Assembly (NCBI GenBank): GCA_022494885.1
Contig: JAGVSM010003947.1
Location: 24,814-88,813, forward strand
Direction of reading: 5' to 3'
Origin: Micrasema longulum
Lineage: Eukaryota > Arthropoda > Insecta > Trichoptera > Brachycentridae
Length of the DNA stretch: 64,000 bases
Part shown: piece by piece, positions 53,095 through 63,711 of the stretch
How positions within the stretch are numbered: the stretch's first letter is position 1
How the letters are laid out: every line of letters begins with the position of its first letter
Program-made: the position numbers and the translations under genes
Notes under the pieces: model-generated
Databases searched by the model: none
Told to the model about the DNA's origin: nothing
Seen by the model: the letters and a program-made list of their open reading frames with translations, nothing else

Positions 53095-53930
53095 TTTTTG
53101 ATGAGGAACTTCAGCCCTACGGGAAATGGGATACAAAAATGTTTTTTTGCTCGCGGTAAAAATTAAAGCATTAAATTGTACCAACAATATTTTGAGTTTG
53201 TCCAAATTTTTGTAGACAACGACTGGATTCAACTCCCTGGGGAGCTGTTTGTAGTAACATATTACAACATAGATGATGAACATTTAAGAGAACGTAATAA
53301 AGTTGCCTAGTATGTAGGTGAAATAATTCCATTAGATGAATCTCAACCACACAAATAAAGGTTTCAGCTCTTTAACTTCACAAACATCAACAGATGAAAG
53401 AATCGAAGGAATATAGATGTTCAAATATGGGTAGAATGGTAAATGTTACTCAGTGTGTAAAGTGGCCACTTAAACCAGCCATTGACAGGTCATCCTGTAG
53501 ATGCCTAGACTTCATATTACCTTCTCTTAAATGTTCTTCATCTTTGTTGTAATATGTTAATTAAATTGTGCTGCAAAGTTTCTTGAAAATGTACGGAAAA
53601 AATAATAAAAATTTTTCAACAAAAACGCACTACTTTGAATGACGTCACTGGTTCATGTGAATCAACCTATGATCTGAGAGATATGGAAAATTTCCGGTCT
53701 GCTTGTCGCTTCTGGACCAATGGGAAGAACTGAATGAGAATAAGCGGAAATGAACCTCTGACGTCATACGCGAAGTTATTTCAGAAATACAAAACTTGAA
53801 AAAATCGTAGCGCTGATAATACGATTTATAAAATTGAAAAAAAAAAATTTGCTTTAGTTTAATAGACAAATATATTTTTTTAAAAAACCATTGAACTTCC
53901 TCATTTTATCCTTGAAGTAAAATTAAATTT
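53095..53930 (+). repeat. REP-G repeat, copy 2, split by REP390
   Basis: CAGCCCTACGGGAAATGGG to AAAGCATTAAATTGT (53110-53179), then, after the insertion, GCTGCAAAGTTTCTTGAAAA through CACTGGTTCATGTG, CCTCTGACGTCATACG and CATTGAACTTCCTC, match 8830-9405. Confidence 0.8.
53170..53579. repeat. REP390 insertion with target-site duplication (locus 10)
   Basis: A 390-bp insert (53180-53569) is flanked by the direct repeat ATTAAATTGT (53170-53179 and 53570-53579). The equivalent place in REP-G copy 1 has a single TAAATTGT (8904-8911). The insert is a reversed end fragment, a short inverted segment (TAACATATTACAACATAG), then a reverse unit ending TTTGTTGTAATATGTTAA. A duplication of 8-10 bp indicates transposition rather than satellite spread. 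Confidence 0.85.
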
Positions 53931-54059
53931 TCTGTATGAAAAATGTAATATAGATTTTTTTTCTAAACATGGTCAATTACAAATAAACACATTTCCGTAC
54001 ATAAATATCGAATTCACTTTATACCGTCTCGATATGTAACGATGAAACATTTGTAATCG
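53931..54059. other. No recognisable feature
   Basis: AT-rich spacer. Confidence 0.4.
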
Positions 54060-54330
54060 CAGCCGTGGTAACTTAAGTACCTTTACTCAATTTCACAGCC
54101 GGCGGCGTTCAGTAGCAGTCGGTCAAGTGTTCGGCTAAAGTCGGGCTGGCGATCTCACAAGAGGGGGGGGGGTTCAGTAAGTGTTCGGTTAGAGTCGGAC
54201 CGGCGATCTCACAAAAGATTGGACCCACTCGCGCGGTGGGGTACTAAGCGGTGTGATTTGTCTGGAAAAATTCCGACCGAAGAACGTGAAACCACCCATG
54301 TAATCGGATGAAAGGAAAGAGTAACGAAAT
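54060..54330. other. GC-rich island with 54-bp direct duplication
   Basis: AAGTGTTCGGCTAAAGTCGG then GGCGATCTCACAA (54125-54160) recurs at 54179-54213 as AAGTGTTCGGTTAGAGTCGG then CGGCGATCTCACAA, separated by a run of 10 G (54163-54172). The stretch has many CpGs and no shared repeat elsewhere. It might be a gene promoter or an unrecognised element. Confidence 0.4.
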
Positions 54331-54774
54331 GAAGTATGAATAGGTATTCACCACAGCGAAAGACAAAATGAAAACCAATATGTAAAATACAGATGATTCA
54401 GTCGTGTAGGCAATAGAAAAAAAAGGTTTATACGTATTTTGAGTATTATTTAATTAAAATCAATAACCTACTTCCACTATCTATTAAAACAATTAGTAAC
54501 GAGAAAATGTTTAAAAAGGCTATAAAAAATGGATAGTGGAGCTAGGTAGAAGTAAAAGGGATTGTCTCATTCGCCCATACCAGTATTGAACGAACTGCTC
54601 CACAAATGTACAGCTTATGTTAGGTTTTTGTTATTTCAGTGTGTGTTTTGTAATATAAATAATATAGATGTACATAAATACCATGTTTTTAAAACTGTCT
54701 GAATATTTGTTAATTATCTTCATTTTTTAAGTAAGTCTTCTTTGTTTATTCTCAAATGTAATTTTTTAAAAAGT
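54331..54774. other. No recognisable feature
   Basis: AT-rich, no shared repeat. Confidence 0.35.
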
Positions 54775-54892
54775 CAATTGTTAAGTGTCCTCGGCACGGG
54801 AAACCCCAGTGAGGTAACATTTTTTTTATTTTTAACTATAGTTTGTAAGCAAAAAATATAAATAAATAAATAAATAAAATAAATATAATTAA
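54775..54892 (+). mobile_element. Retroelement 3' end, partner of 16470
   Basis: GTGTCCTCGGCACGGGAAAC, CCCAGTGAGGTAAC and an AAATAAATAAATAAATAAA tail. Confidence 0.5.
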
Positions 54893-54950
54893 GAATAGTC
54901 CAGAAACCGCATTCGAGCATTAAACAGAAGGCAACTAAACTACTCATAAA

Positions 54951-55507
54951 TTATAGTCCTTAAAATGTAAGATGATTAGAATGACAGCTCAATCAATAGT
55001 GATGGAAATTACTGATCACTGATCATGTTCTGATCAAATTGATTTTATCAGTTTTTTCATGCAAACATGAAACTATGTTTCCGAAAATTGGTTTAAAAAA
55101 ACGCAAAAACAAGCCTATTATAGTGTGTTGAATACAATTATTCACCAAAAATAAGACATTTATACTTTTTTCGTGAATATTATCAACGATTTTTTTTTTT
55201 TTATTCGATCAATTTACATTGATCAATTAGTCTCCATCTCTAACGTTTTTGCAAAATGAAATAACCTTGTAAGATCGTCGTTAACGATTAGGTTTATTTT
55301 AGTTTTGTTTAAGTTTTAAAGCTGATTTTATATATTTATGTTGATTTAAATGTCAAGAATTGGTTAAAAAAATAAATTAACTTCCAAATACGAAATTTTT
55401 TCGTGTGTCAATATAAACCACTCCTTAGACATTACTACAAAGTTATGTCGTCAGTTTTTCTGACAACTGTCATTCTAATCATTTTACATTTTAAGGATTA
55501 TAGTAAT
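54951..55507. mobile_element. MITE-4, inverted-repeat element
   Basis: Ends TAGTCCTTAAAATGTAAGAT then GATTAGAATGACAG (left) and CTGTCATTCTAATC then ATTTTACATTTTAAGGATTA (right) are inverted copies of 34-36 bp differing at two positions. A TA lies at each outer border, as in Tc1/mariner-type insertions. The interior (about 480 bp, with TACTGATCACTGATCATG) has no transposase frame. Confidence 0.8.
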
Positions 55508-55576
55508 TTTACGTTTTGACCCACTAGTTTCTTTGTAGACGTCGCTCAGCATGCAACTCCTGATTTGAATTCAACT

Positions 55577-55666
55577 ATGCCGTGTTGTGTTCTTTTAAAG
55601 TGTAGAAATACTGCTAGTATCTTAAATAAACAGAATGGTATCACATATCATGTGAAATTAGCACGT
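55577..55666 (+). CDS. Probable first exon of a THAP-domain protein
   Basis: ATG at 55577 begins 30 codons: MPCCVLLKCRN, then TASILNKQNGITYHVKLAR. The donor CACGT then GTAAGTAG follows in phase 0. The start MP-C-x(4-5)-C and the later TYH equivalent to the (I/V)xxH segment match the N-terminal third of THAP zinc fingers (C2CH), DNA-binding modules of host transcription regulators and of P-element-type transposases. The usual H-x-FP is not kept after the H. The second exon was not found. The start lies 70 bp after MITE-4. It may be a host gene, a domesticated transposase, or a decayed copy. Confidence 0.45.
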
Positions 55667-58045
55667 GTAAGTAGTAAACACATTACTTAAAAAATGAATT
55701 ATTTTTCCATCTGTCATATTGCCGAAGAAATCAAAATGGACATTTAGTAAGTGTTGCCAGGGTAGTAATTTTTTTTACCCTACTTTGCTCATCTAATGAG
55801 AGAAGTAATGACATTCGGACCTCGGATTAAATAACTCTGTAGTAGACATTTGACCTAAATTATCTTTAAAACATTAAATATTATTAAACATTATGTAAAA
55901 ATATCAGTTTTATGTAAAATGTATTTTTTTAAATATTTTAAGTTCCAAGTTCATTAATTCAATAAATCTTATTAAATGACCCTTTACTTATCCACTCTGT
56001 TGTGTCGATCGATATTTCCGCGTGCACAATGAAATTTAAGATAAATTAACAGATTATTTTTTATCCTTACATTTGTGTTATGATTATATGTTTTCCTATC
56101 GCGCAACATTACGCGGCGACATCGTGAATGTACGCGGCGAAAGTAGGGCATAGTAAAGAGATTTTTGGATTATTTTAAAGCACTATGTTTTGTATGTACA
56201 CACCCAATTAGCCAGTTAAACTCTTCATAATATTTAACACTGAATTAACGTGTAATATATTTTTTTTAAATAAATCAAATATAATTTAAAAGTGCACCTT
56301 CATTTGCTAATTTATGTTTTTTGTCTATTAAAGATCACCAAGAAAACGCATTGTTTCTTAAAATGGTAAAACACACATTTCTATCAATATCGCAAGTTTA
56401 ATAGAACTCCATTAAATTTTTTTATTAAAAAAAAAAAAGGAACCATATTCTTGATTTGAGGCGTTTGAGGTTATTTATTTGACATTTGATCTTAGACAAT
56501 CTTTTATTAAATAATAATTGAAAAAAACGTCCTATGTCAGTAACGTATTCGTTTTTTTTTTCTTAAACTATTCACCAAACATCATAAAAAAGCACTGCCT
56601 ACAAAGTTACCCATAAACGCGTAATGACAACCGGAAAAAACCCACACATACACGTTTTGTTCATGTAAACAACAGCTGCAATATGAACAAAATAAGCATT
56701 TGTAGTTTATGTCTTAGCAGACCCTAATCGATGGCGGCGCGCCGATCGGTACAATACAGTACTCAACCGAATTATATCTGGTGCATTATTAAAAATTTAC
56801 AAATAATTACTCGCATATTTATTGTTCTTTTGTTTTTGTTTTAATCAAATTTTATTGTGTGTGTAATAAAATAACATAAACAAAGACAATGGGCTGAATC
56901 AAACTCAACGTGATTTCTAAACACCACAAAAACGACACGGAATATGCCTACTGCCGACTGTGACACGGTACAAATCTCTGGATCAAAAAAAATATTTTTT
57001 CTACTAAAAAAAACCAGCAAAAACACGAGTAAAAGCTAGTACAGTATTATACGAAGTTCTAATTGGGTTTTTTTTAAAGTCTTCTTTTACATTTTTATTA
57101 CATTTTAAGCATGCAGGATTCTTGAGTGAATAAATGAATATGTTTATAACTCCAAATGAATCAGATGGAATACCGAAATGTAATTCAATCTTGCTCAAGT
57201 GCTATTAATGTTATTCTAGGAGGTTAAGGGCTGTGTGGATAATTGCATTATGTCCATCCGGTTAGGCCTGGTAGAATTTTCACTATTAATGTGGAAAGAG
57301 CAACGGCCAACGACTGGCGCCGTAATCGTTTTGAACAAGATTATATGTAAAAATTTAAAAAGTAATTTAAAATAACGATACGTTCACTTATTAATGCGTA
57401 AATGCTCATTCAATATCACTACTTAACTTGAAACACAAATACAAATTTACTTTCGGAGAACCAAAATTAAAATACTTTATTCTAAGATTGTTAAACTCCT
57501 AAAACCGCCATTCACACGGAGGATTTTCAAATGAAAAAAGAACTAAAATAACCTCCCTAGTATTATGAACACTTGCAACTAGAGGTGCCAGGCCTATAAA
57601 CGCAAAAACGCAACACGTCACCATCAACTGAATAATTAAATTCAGACCCTCTTAATATGATTTCAGTTTTATTAAAAATCCAGTAAAAAGAAATAAATGG
57701 TAGAAATTATAGGGAATTAAAGGAAAGAATCTGAGTGAGATCCACAAACAAATGCTGTTTGTAAACATTCAAAAACAAACTTTTTTTGATAAACAAAAAA
57801 AAAACATCTTTCCATTTTTTCAGTAAATGCATTCTCCTCGAATGCAACCCTGGTAGATCGATGAATAAAACATTTATGTTTCTTACTTCTTTTTTACATA
57901 TAAGATTGAAGATTTTAATATCTCGTACACGTACAGCGCAAAGATCTATTTTTCTCTAAAAACCGCACGTAAATCGGTTGTCATTTAGGAAGAGCTCAGT
58001 GACATCACACAGACAGAGCAATTATATAAATAAAGATATAAAAAA
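55667..58045. other. No established gene
   Basis: Downstream of the THAP exon, FPSVILPKKSKWTF can be read at about 55707, reminiscent of the FP...KW part of a THAP domain, but no acceptor fits. GC-richer patches at 56100-56160 and 56725-56770 and a coding-like stretch at 57220-57355 (EVKGCVDNCIMSIRLGL) have no recognised family. The rest is AT-rich. Confidence 0.3.
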
Positions 58046-58049
58046 ATAT

Positions 58050-58375
58050 TAATATATAAATGCGTAGACTTACATATTCCTTTCTTTAAAATGTTCTCCA
58101 TCTCAGTTGTAATTTGTTAATTTTAAGTTTTGTGTTTTTTCGATAGGTAAAATATGAAATTTAAATTTGTTGCAACAGAGAAGGAAAACATAATTGAGAA
58201 GGTTATATTGAAGTCTAGACGTTTACAGGGCTTATGACCTGTCATCGGCTGGTTTAAGTGGCCATTTTGCAAACTGTGTAACATTTACCATTCTGCCCAT
58301 GTTTAAACATCCACATTTCCCCAACTCTTCCTGTCTGCAAGCATTTGAACATACTCAAACATTGGTAAAATATGA
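58050..58375. repeat. REP390 repeat, locus 11, foldback
   Basis: A reverse end (CGTAGACTTACATATTCC to CAGTTGTAATTTGTTAA, 58058-58120) is followed by a forward unit (AAATTTGTTGCAACAGAG to CATCCACATTTCCCC, 58150-58325), then joined to a reversed terminus (GTCTGCAAGCATTTGAACA, ending TCAAACATTGG). Confidence 0.85.
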
Positions 58376-58620
58376 AATTAACTATTTATGCCCTCAGTAT
58401 AATGTATATATTGATCAAAACGAGAATATTGAAAATATTTTTTTAAGGAGCCAGGAATATCGTTTTGGTAACATTGAAAATGATTACGGCACATCTTTGA
58501 TTAATTTTAATATAGAGTCACTACAAAAAAGACGTCCTACGTGTGATTTAATTTTTCTTTTCAAAATTCTAAATAATGTGGTTGATTCGCTGAACCTTTT
58601 ACAAAATATTGGTTAACGTT
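58376..58620 (+). mobile_element. LINE C-terminal fragment, forward strand
   Basis: From about 58430 the open frame reads ENIFLRSQEYRFGN, SLINFNIESLQKRR, then CDLIFLFKILNNVVDSLNLL. This is the FxIxSLxxRRxxxDLxFLxKIxN--D---LL motif of jockey/CR1-like LINEs. It is open for 60 codons, starting within the REP390 junction. Confidence 0.8.
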
Positions 58621-58885
58621 GTCTTCTTCGCTATATCAGATTATTTTTTATTTTTTATTATTAATAATACAAAAAGTACATATTATACTCCAGGAGTTAT
58701 TAAAGAAACTCATTTGAGATTGTACATAAAAAAAAAAATTGACAATACATAATATCATACATAGTTAATACATCCGAAATAGTAAGAAAACATTATTGTC
58801 CAAGAAACATAAAACACAATACTTTACACCACCTTTATAAATTACATTAATAATTATTACTATCAAAAAGATTTAAGAAGTATTT
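58621..58885. other. No recognisable feature
   Basis: AT-rich spacer between opposed LINE fragments. Confidence 0.4.
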
Positions 58886-59300
58886 TTACATTGCGACACT
58901 TCTGGATTTTTTAATAAATTTTTCGTGTTTTAGCTCATCGGGCAGTTTATTATATTCGGAATGGCCAATATTTTCCAAAGACCTACTGCCGAACTTTGTT
59001 GAGCGAAACTTAAGACACATGAAGATTCTCCGAGTAACGCGTATTGTAATTGTGAATATCATTACCAAATGTGCATTTAAATTTGTGTGAGCAGAAAAGT
59101 TTATAATATTTAAAATAGTATTGGTTATGTCATGCAGTGGCATTACCTTGAAAGAAAGTATCTTTGTTTGTCGGTATGTTTCTCAATGTTTCTTAGAGCT
59201 CTGTTCTGAAGAACTTGTATTTCAGAGATCTGATTTTTGCTGGCGAAACCCCATATACATGATAGATAAGATATGTGAGAATAATTCATAGCGTAGTAGA
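58886..59300 (-). mobile_element. LINE C-terminal fragment, reverse strand
   Basis: Reverse frames: YSHISYLSCIWGFASKNQI, EIQVLQNRALRNIEK (59290-59170), then after a frameshift MPLHDITNTILNII, KFRSTKFGSRSLENIG and YNKLPDELK (59143-58886). This is a near-complete last 130 residues of a jockey/CR1-like RT. Confidence 0.85.
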
Positions 59301-59724
59301 CTCAAACAAAAAAAAAAAAAAAAATTCCCTTGTTTATATACCAACTTGTAAAAACAATAATTATACCTCGAATTAATTCATTTGACGTACCTGTAGAAAT
59401 CATAATGGACGTTGACGTTGACATTTTTCATTGCACGTTGCATTTATACAGAAAAATTCTTCATGGAGTTGATTATTTGGGATAGTTGCTGAATGTGCAT
59501 CTTGAGTGGTTTATGCGATGGATATGTACCGCATTTAATGTATATGTTTGTGTTTGTTTTATATGTGCGTTCATGTGTGTGTGCGTGGACGGCTCGGAGT
59601 GTGTATTCGGTATTTTTATTTAATACCAACAATAGCGCAAATGTTAACAATTATTCGTTTCTTATTTATTTAATTTTTAAAAATTAAATAAATATTTTCA
59701 TTCTTGTAATTTACCCTAATATTT
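59301..59724. other. No recognisable feature; A18 run at its start
   Basis: Contains a GTGTGTGTGCGTGG simple stretch (59574) and short frames. No repeat match. Confidence 0.4.
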
Positions 59725-59872
59725 CAATTTTGGGACCATTTTCAACGGGTTGTAAATAACTCACTATTAGAAAATGGGAACCAAGTTGAGGTAAAGCGGG
59801 GTGCGAACCTTGGACTTCTGATCCGTGAGTCCGCGACACTAGCCACGGGACAACAACCCGGTCCAAAACTTA
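59725..59872 (-). mobile_element. SINE-3, reverse strand, well preserved
   Basis: CAACGGGTTGTAAATAACTC, GGGAACCAAGTTGAGG, GCGGGGTGCGAACCTTGG (B-box complement), GATCCGTGAGTCCGCGAC and CTAGCCACGGGACAACAACC (head complement). Confidence 0.85.
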
Positions 59873-59894
59873 TTTATTTATGCTTTATTAACTT

Positions 59895-60335
59895 AGTTCA
59901 TAACATCTTAAGAAATAATATAAACTTTTAATAAAACTAATTTTTTTTTATCAAAATTTCTCAATAACATATTTTTAAAAATTAATTTAAAATATTTTTT
60001 TTTTTCTATTTCCTTTATTTTTTCAGGTAGCTCATTGTGCAGCTTCAATCCCTTGTACAATGAGTTTTGAAATTCTGTTTTTCTCCTCATAGGTAATGTT
60101 TTTTTTCTTACCCCTTGTTTGATATGTATGAAATTGTTGGATAAATTTTATTTTATTCATCCCCTTAATTATTTTATGTATAAAAATTGCTACATTTTGT
60201 TTTACTTGTTGCTTCGCTGTGAGCAAGCCAATTTCTTTGTGCATTCTTTCTACATTAGAATAGATATTTCTTTTGCGTATAATCCTCATCGCTTTATATT
60301 GAAGAATTTGTATATTTTTAATTTCGCCTTCATTA
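59895..60335 (-). mobile_element. LINE C-terminal fragment, reverse strand
   Basis: The reverse frames YKAMRIIRKRNIYSN, EIGLLTAKQQVKQN, IFIHKIIKGM (60300-60130), then after a frameshift RRKTEFQNSLYKGLKLHNEL and EKIKEIEKKKYFKLIFKNML (60090-59930) form the last 130 residues of a CR1/jockey-like RT (NxAMRxIL ... LNIxQR ... FIHKI ... LxNxLPxxIKxI). Confidence 0.85.
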
Positions 60336-60424
60336 CATAAAAAAAGAAAACTTAATTGGGGTTTTTATGTTAAAAAAATCATTGTTTTTAATATTTAGTA
60401 TGTATGACTTTATATTTTCGACAC

Positions 60425-60658
60425 TTGACACTTGTGCAATATTTACACACATGTCCACCCTCATTCCAATATAACACCCACCCTCTCACTTACTTACACT
60501 CACACAAACATACTAGTATGTATTGTACGTGTATTTAATGTATTTCTGTGGATATCTGTCATTGGTTTTATTCTTTGTATATTTTATTTGTTGTATTTTT
60601 GTTAAATGTATTACTGTTGATGTCCCCAATAAATAAAATAAAAATAAAAAAATGACTG
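60425..60658 (+). mobile_element. LINE 3' UTR, family K, copy 2
   Basis: CATGTCCACCCTCATTCC, CTCTCACTTACTTACACTCA, ACTAGTATGTATTGTACGTG, GTCATTGGTTTTATTC and CCCCAATAAATAAAATAAAA. The match to 26160-26402 runs the full length. Confidence 0.75.
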
Positions 60659-61305
60659 AATATTTTTTGAATAAAATAAAATAAAAATAAAATATCATTG
60701 TACAACAAGAACAACACACATTTCTGAATTCATTCAGAGTGGCTTTTATAAGACATTGCATATGGCGTTTGCCATGTTGTTCCCGCCTCCAATTTTCACC
60801 ATTAAGAAAACCGTTCGCCATCGCTAGATGTCCACGTACACATGAGATTTTCTTTCATACGTGAGACACAATACTTTTTACAACATATTTTATCTCAACG
60901 GGCACGCAATTTCCTCCTTCGTTTTGGAAAACTGTTTTGGTTCCAGAAGGGTCCATTAATCACAGCCCTCTACAATGGCCGACAGAAATGCGCGTAAAAT
61001 GCTAGAATTATTATAAATGAGCGTACGTAGCTCGGAATCTTATTTTTATTCATTTGTTATGAAGGTTTTATTGTGACAGGCGCCATTGTTGCAAGCACCT
61101 ATTCTATTTACTGCCAGATTTCGATCGAAAAGATATAGAATAAACCCTACATTCGTACCTTGTCATTTGATTGGAAACGATCAAAGAATTGAGAAAAATT
61201 ACATACTACAAAAACAAATGAAAACTTGTAAATTGGGTTTAGAAAAAGTAATTGTATTTTTAGATTCAATACGGATATTGTGAAGAAAGTTTTCATGCAA
61301 ATATT
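60659..61305. other. No established gene
   Basis: A reverse frame (60513-60821) has MANGFLNGENWRRE at its start, with no recognised family. ACAATGGCCGACAGAAATGC at 60971 opens 13 codons only. A 65-codon forward frame (61086-61283) has no known domain. Confidence 0.3.
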
Positions 61306-61307
61306 TT

Positions 61308-61592
61308 AAAATCAATAATGTTCGAGTATGTCCAAATGCTTGCTGACCGGCTGGATTTCCTTCCTTGGGAATTATTCACATTTAAATTTGTTTCAACAGA
61401 GAGGGAAAACAAAAACAAGAGTTGAGGAAACGTAGACGTTCAAACATGAGCAGAATGGTGAATGTTACACAGTGTGTAAAGTGGGTACTTAAACCAGCCA
61501 ATGACAGGTTAAAAGCCCTGTAAATGCATAGACTTCCATATTCCGTTCTCAAAAATGTTTTCCCTCTCTGTTTAAATAAATTTCAATTTGAA
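61308..61592. repeat. REP390 repeat, locus 12, foldback
   Basis: A forward start (ATGTTCGAGTATGTCC, GCTTGCTGACCGGCTGG, TTTCAACAGAGAGGG, 61319-61408) is joined to a reverse unit (AAGAGTTGAGGAAACGTAG to TTTTCCCTCTCTGTTTAAAT, 61418-61577). Confidence 0.9.
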
Positions 61593-62272
61593 AATCAAAT
61601 TGTTCAAAAATATGACTTAAAACGAGACAAGTGTGGTCTTGACAATTGTGACGCCAAGATTCGTGATGTTCGATGTTCGATTTAAATTTGATGGGTAACA
61701 AACAAAGTTTATCATTTAACCGAATCGTGACGTATAAGGGGCGTGGCCCATGCAATGAAAAAGTATTTTTTATGGTACTGATAACCACAATGTTTTCTTT
61801 TTATTCAAGAGTATTTCATCGGACTTTTTAGTCTAAAATGGCAAAAAAACTAGTTTTATTTCCCTATTTGGACGAATATTGTAGTTTTCATACGTAATTG
61901 TACAAAATTATGCATATTTTACCAAAAAAATTCATTCGAAAATCGAAAACATAAGAAAATTCTTGGTACTAAATAAATAAACATAACTACATAAATAATA
62001 CATAAACCTATGTAAAATGATGAGCAAATAATCGTTACGCATTATTTTTTTATTTAGTTATATGTATGAAAGCAAACTTAAAAATCTATTCATGAAATTC
62101 GCTAAACAACAGTTATTATAAAACTGAATTAATTTAAGCGGATGTATAAGATATTTTGTATTCCATACTTAGTAAAGAAATTATTTGAAATTTTTTGTTA
62201 TAATTTCTATTTTTTTTGTTTTCCATACTAATAAATAATTAACTTTAGTTTTAAATTAATTTAAAGAACCTA
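61593..62272. other. No recognisable feature
   Basis: Short reverse frame at 61549-61788 with no domain. AT-rich. Confidence 0.4.
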
Positions 62273-62274
62273 GA

Positions 62275-62415
62275 GTCAGGTTGTGGTCCTGTGGCTAGTA
62301 TTTCGGAATCACAGATCAAAGGTCCGTGATTCGAATCCCACTCTGCTCCAACTTGATTCCCATGTTCTAATAGTGAATTATTTACAACTCGTGGAAAATC
62401 GTCCTTAAAATTAAA
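62275..62415 (+). mobile_element. SINE-3, forward strand, reference copy
   Basis: The head GGTTGTGGTCCTGTGGCTAG, TCGGAATCACAGATC, B box GTGATTCGAATCCCACTC, then CAACTTGATTCCCATG, TTTACAACTCGTGGAAAATC. Confidence 0.85.
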
Positions 62416-63229
62416 TATTTAGGTAAATCATAAAAACGCAAATATTTCTTCAAAAAAAGGAACAATGGGTCTTTAATTGAAAACAAATCAAAAAAATTCA
62501 CGTTACATGTGTTATCTTGTGATTATCTCGTAATTAAATTAATTTAATTTTAGTCAATTATATTGAAAGCTTGGCTTAAATATTATTTGAAATGACGACT
62601 TGAATTCGTTACATAACCAAAAAACCAGCCAGCATTCAGCTGTCAAATTAAAAAACGAGCTTTTCGGTATAATGCCGACTACTTACATAAGTGGAAAAAA
62701 ATAAAGACGCAGATGCTAGTAATTAAAAATAAGCTCGCCGCTTTTTAATTTCGGTTGGTACGGGACAAAATAAATCTTAAATAATTGTCTGAAAGGGTTA
62801 ATATTTGAAGCACAAACCTTTTTACTAACCACTCCCTTTTAATTTTTTTGGGTATACCAATGGGTATACATAAATGCGGCACTTAGCGCCTGACTTGTGT
62901 TCCATTCAACATAGGTTCCAGAGCTTATCTTGTATTTGGTGGAGAAAAGTGCTAAACAAATGCGAAGCAGTGCAAAAGGGCGCAACGTACAGCTTTGAAT
63001 TCAGAGTAAGTGGCATAAACAGTTTGTCTTTTTTACTCTACTACGCGTTTTGCAAGGCAATGCTGTTTGATAATTTTTAGAACATAATTTCAAATTCGCC
63101 TTATATGAAGCGTCATCATCTATGAGCCTTAGTGAGTATACGTTAAAATCTGTTATTTCTATATGTGCCCTTTTATCGAGGTTAACGACACCTATGAAGG
63201 ATTAGAGAATGATGCGGGTGTATTTTTTA
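62416..63229. other. No established gene
   Basis: A 68-codon frame (62874-63080) overlaps GAATTCAGAGTAAGTGG, a donor-like site at 63003-63012. No domain is recognisable and the upstream frame contains stops. Confidence 0.35.
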
Positions 63230-63705
63230 TTTATTTTTTTATTTTATTAACATAATCGGCAAATCTGCCTTTTACAAAAAATTTAAAATACTAACATTTT
63301 TGGCTTAATATATTTTTTTCAAAATAAGTTTGAACAAATTTAATGTTTTTAGTAAAAAATTGTAATTTAAAAATTCATGACTGATTCTAAGTTTAAAATT
63401 TATATCCCTTAAGAATTTTTTTTGGACTCTCAAGAGAATTTTTGTGGCAGTTGTAGTAACGAGTCCATATCATAGAGTTGAACTCTAACTGGCTTCTTAC
63501 TAATGAAATATACATCAACTTCAAGTGCCTATGTTTTTGAATTCCTTAGTCACACGTAATATGAAGCCTAACATTTTCAGCGATTTACTAGTAATGTTGT
63601 TTATGTGACTAATGAATGATAATTTTTGATCGAAAATGACACCTATGTCGCGCACCTCAGAGGTTGAAACCAATTGCATATTACCCATCAGATAATCAAA
63701 TAAAC
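63230..63705 (-). mobile_element. LINE RT fragment with 3' UTR, reverse strand
   Basis: The reverse frame at 63700-63420 reads SEVRDIGVIFDQKLSFISHI, NNITSKSLKMLGFILRVTK, then (after a frameshift) LMYISLVRSQLEFNSMIW and YYNCHKNSLESPKK. A UTR similar to 47430-47720 follows to about 63230. Confidence 0.8.
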
Positions 63706-63711
63706 AAACTC

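Noticed and set aside
57220..57355. Exon after a TATTCTAG acceptor
   Set aside because: Forty-five open codons without a donor or recognisable motif; insufficient support.
62874..63012. Exon with donor GTAAGTGG
   Set aside because: The donor-like site is real, but the frames leading to it contain stops or lack coding character.
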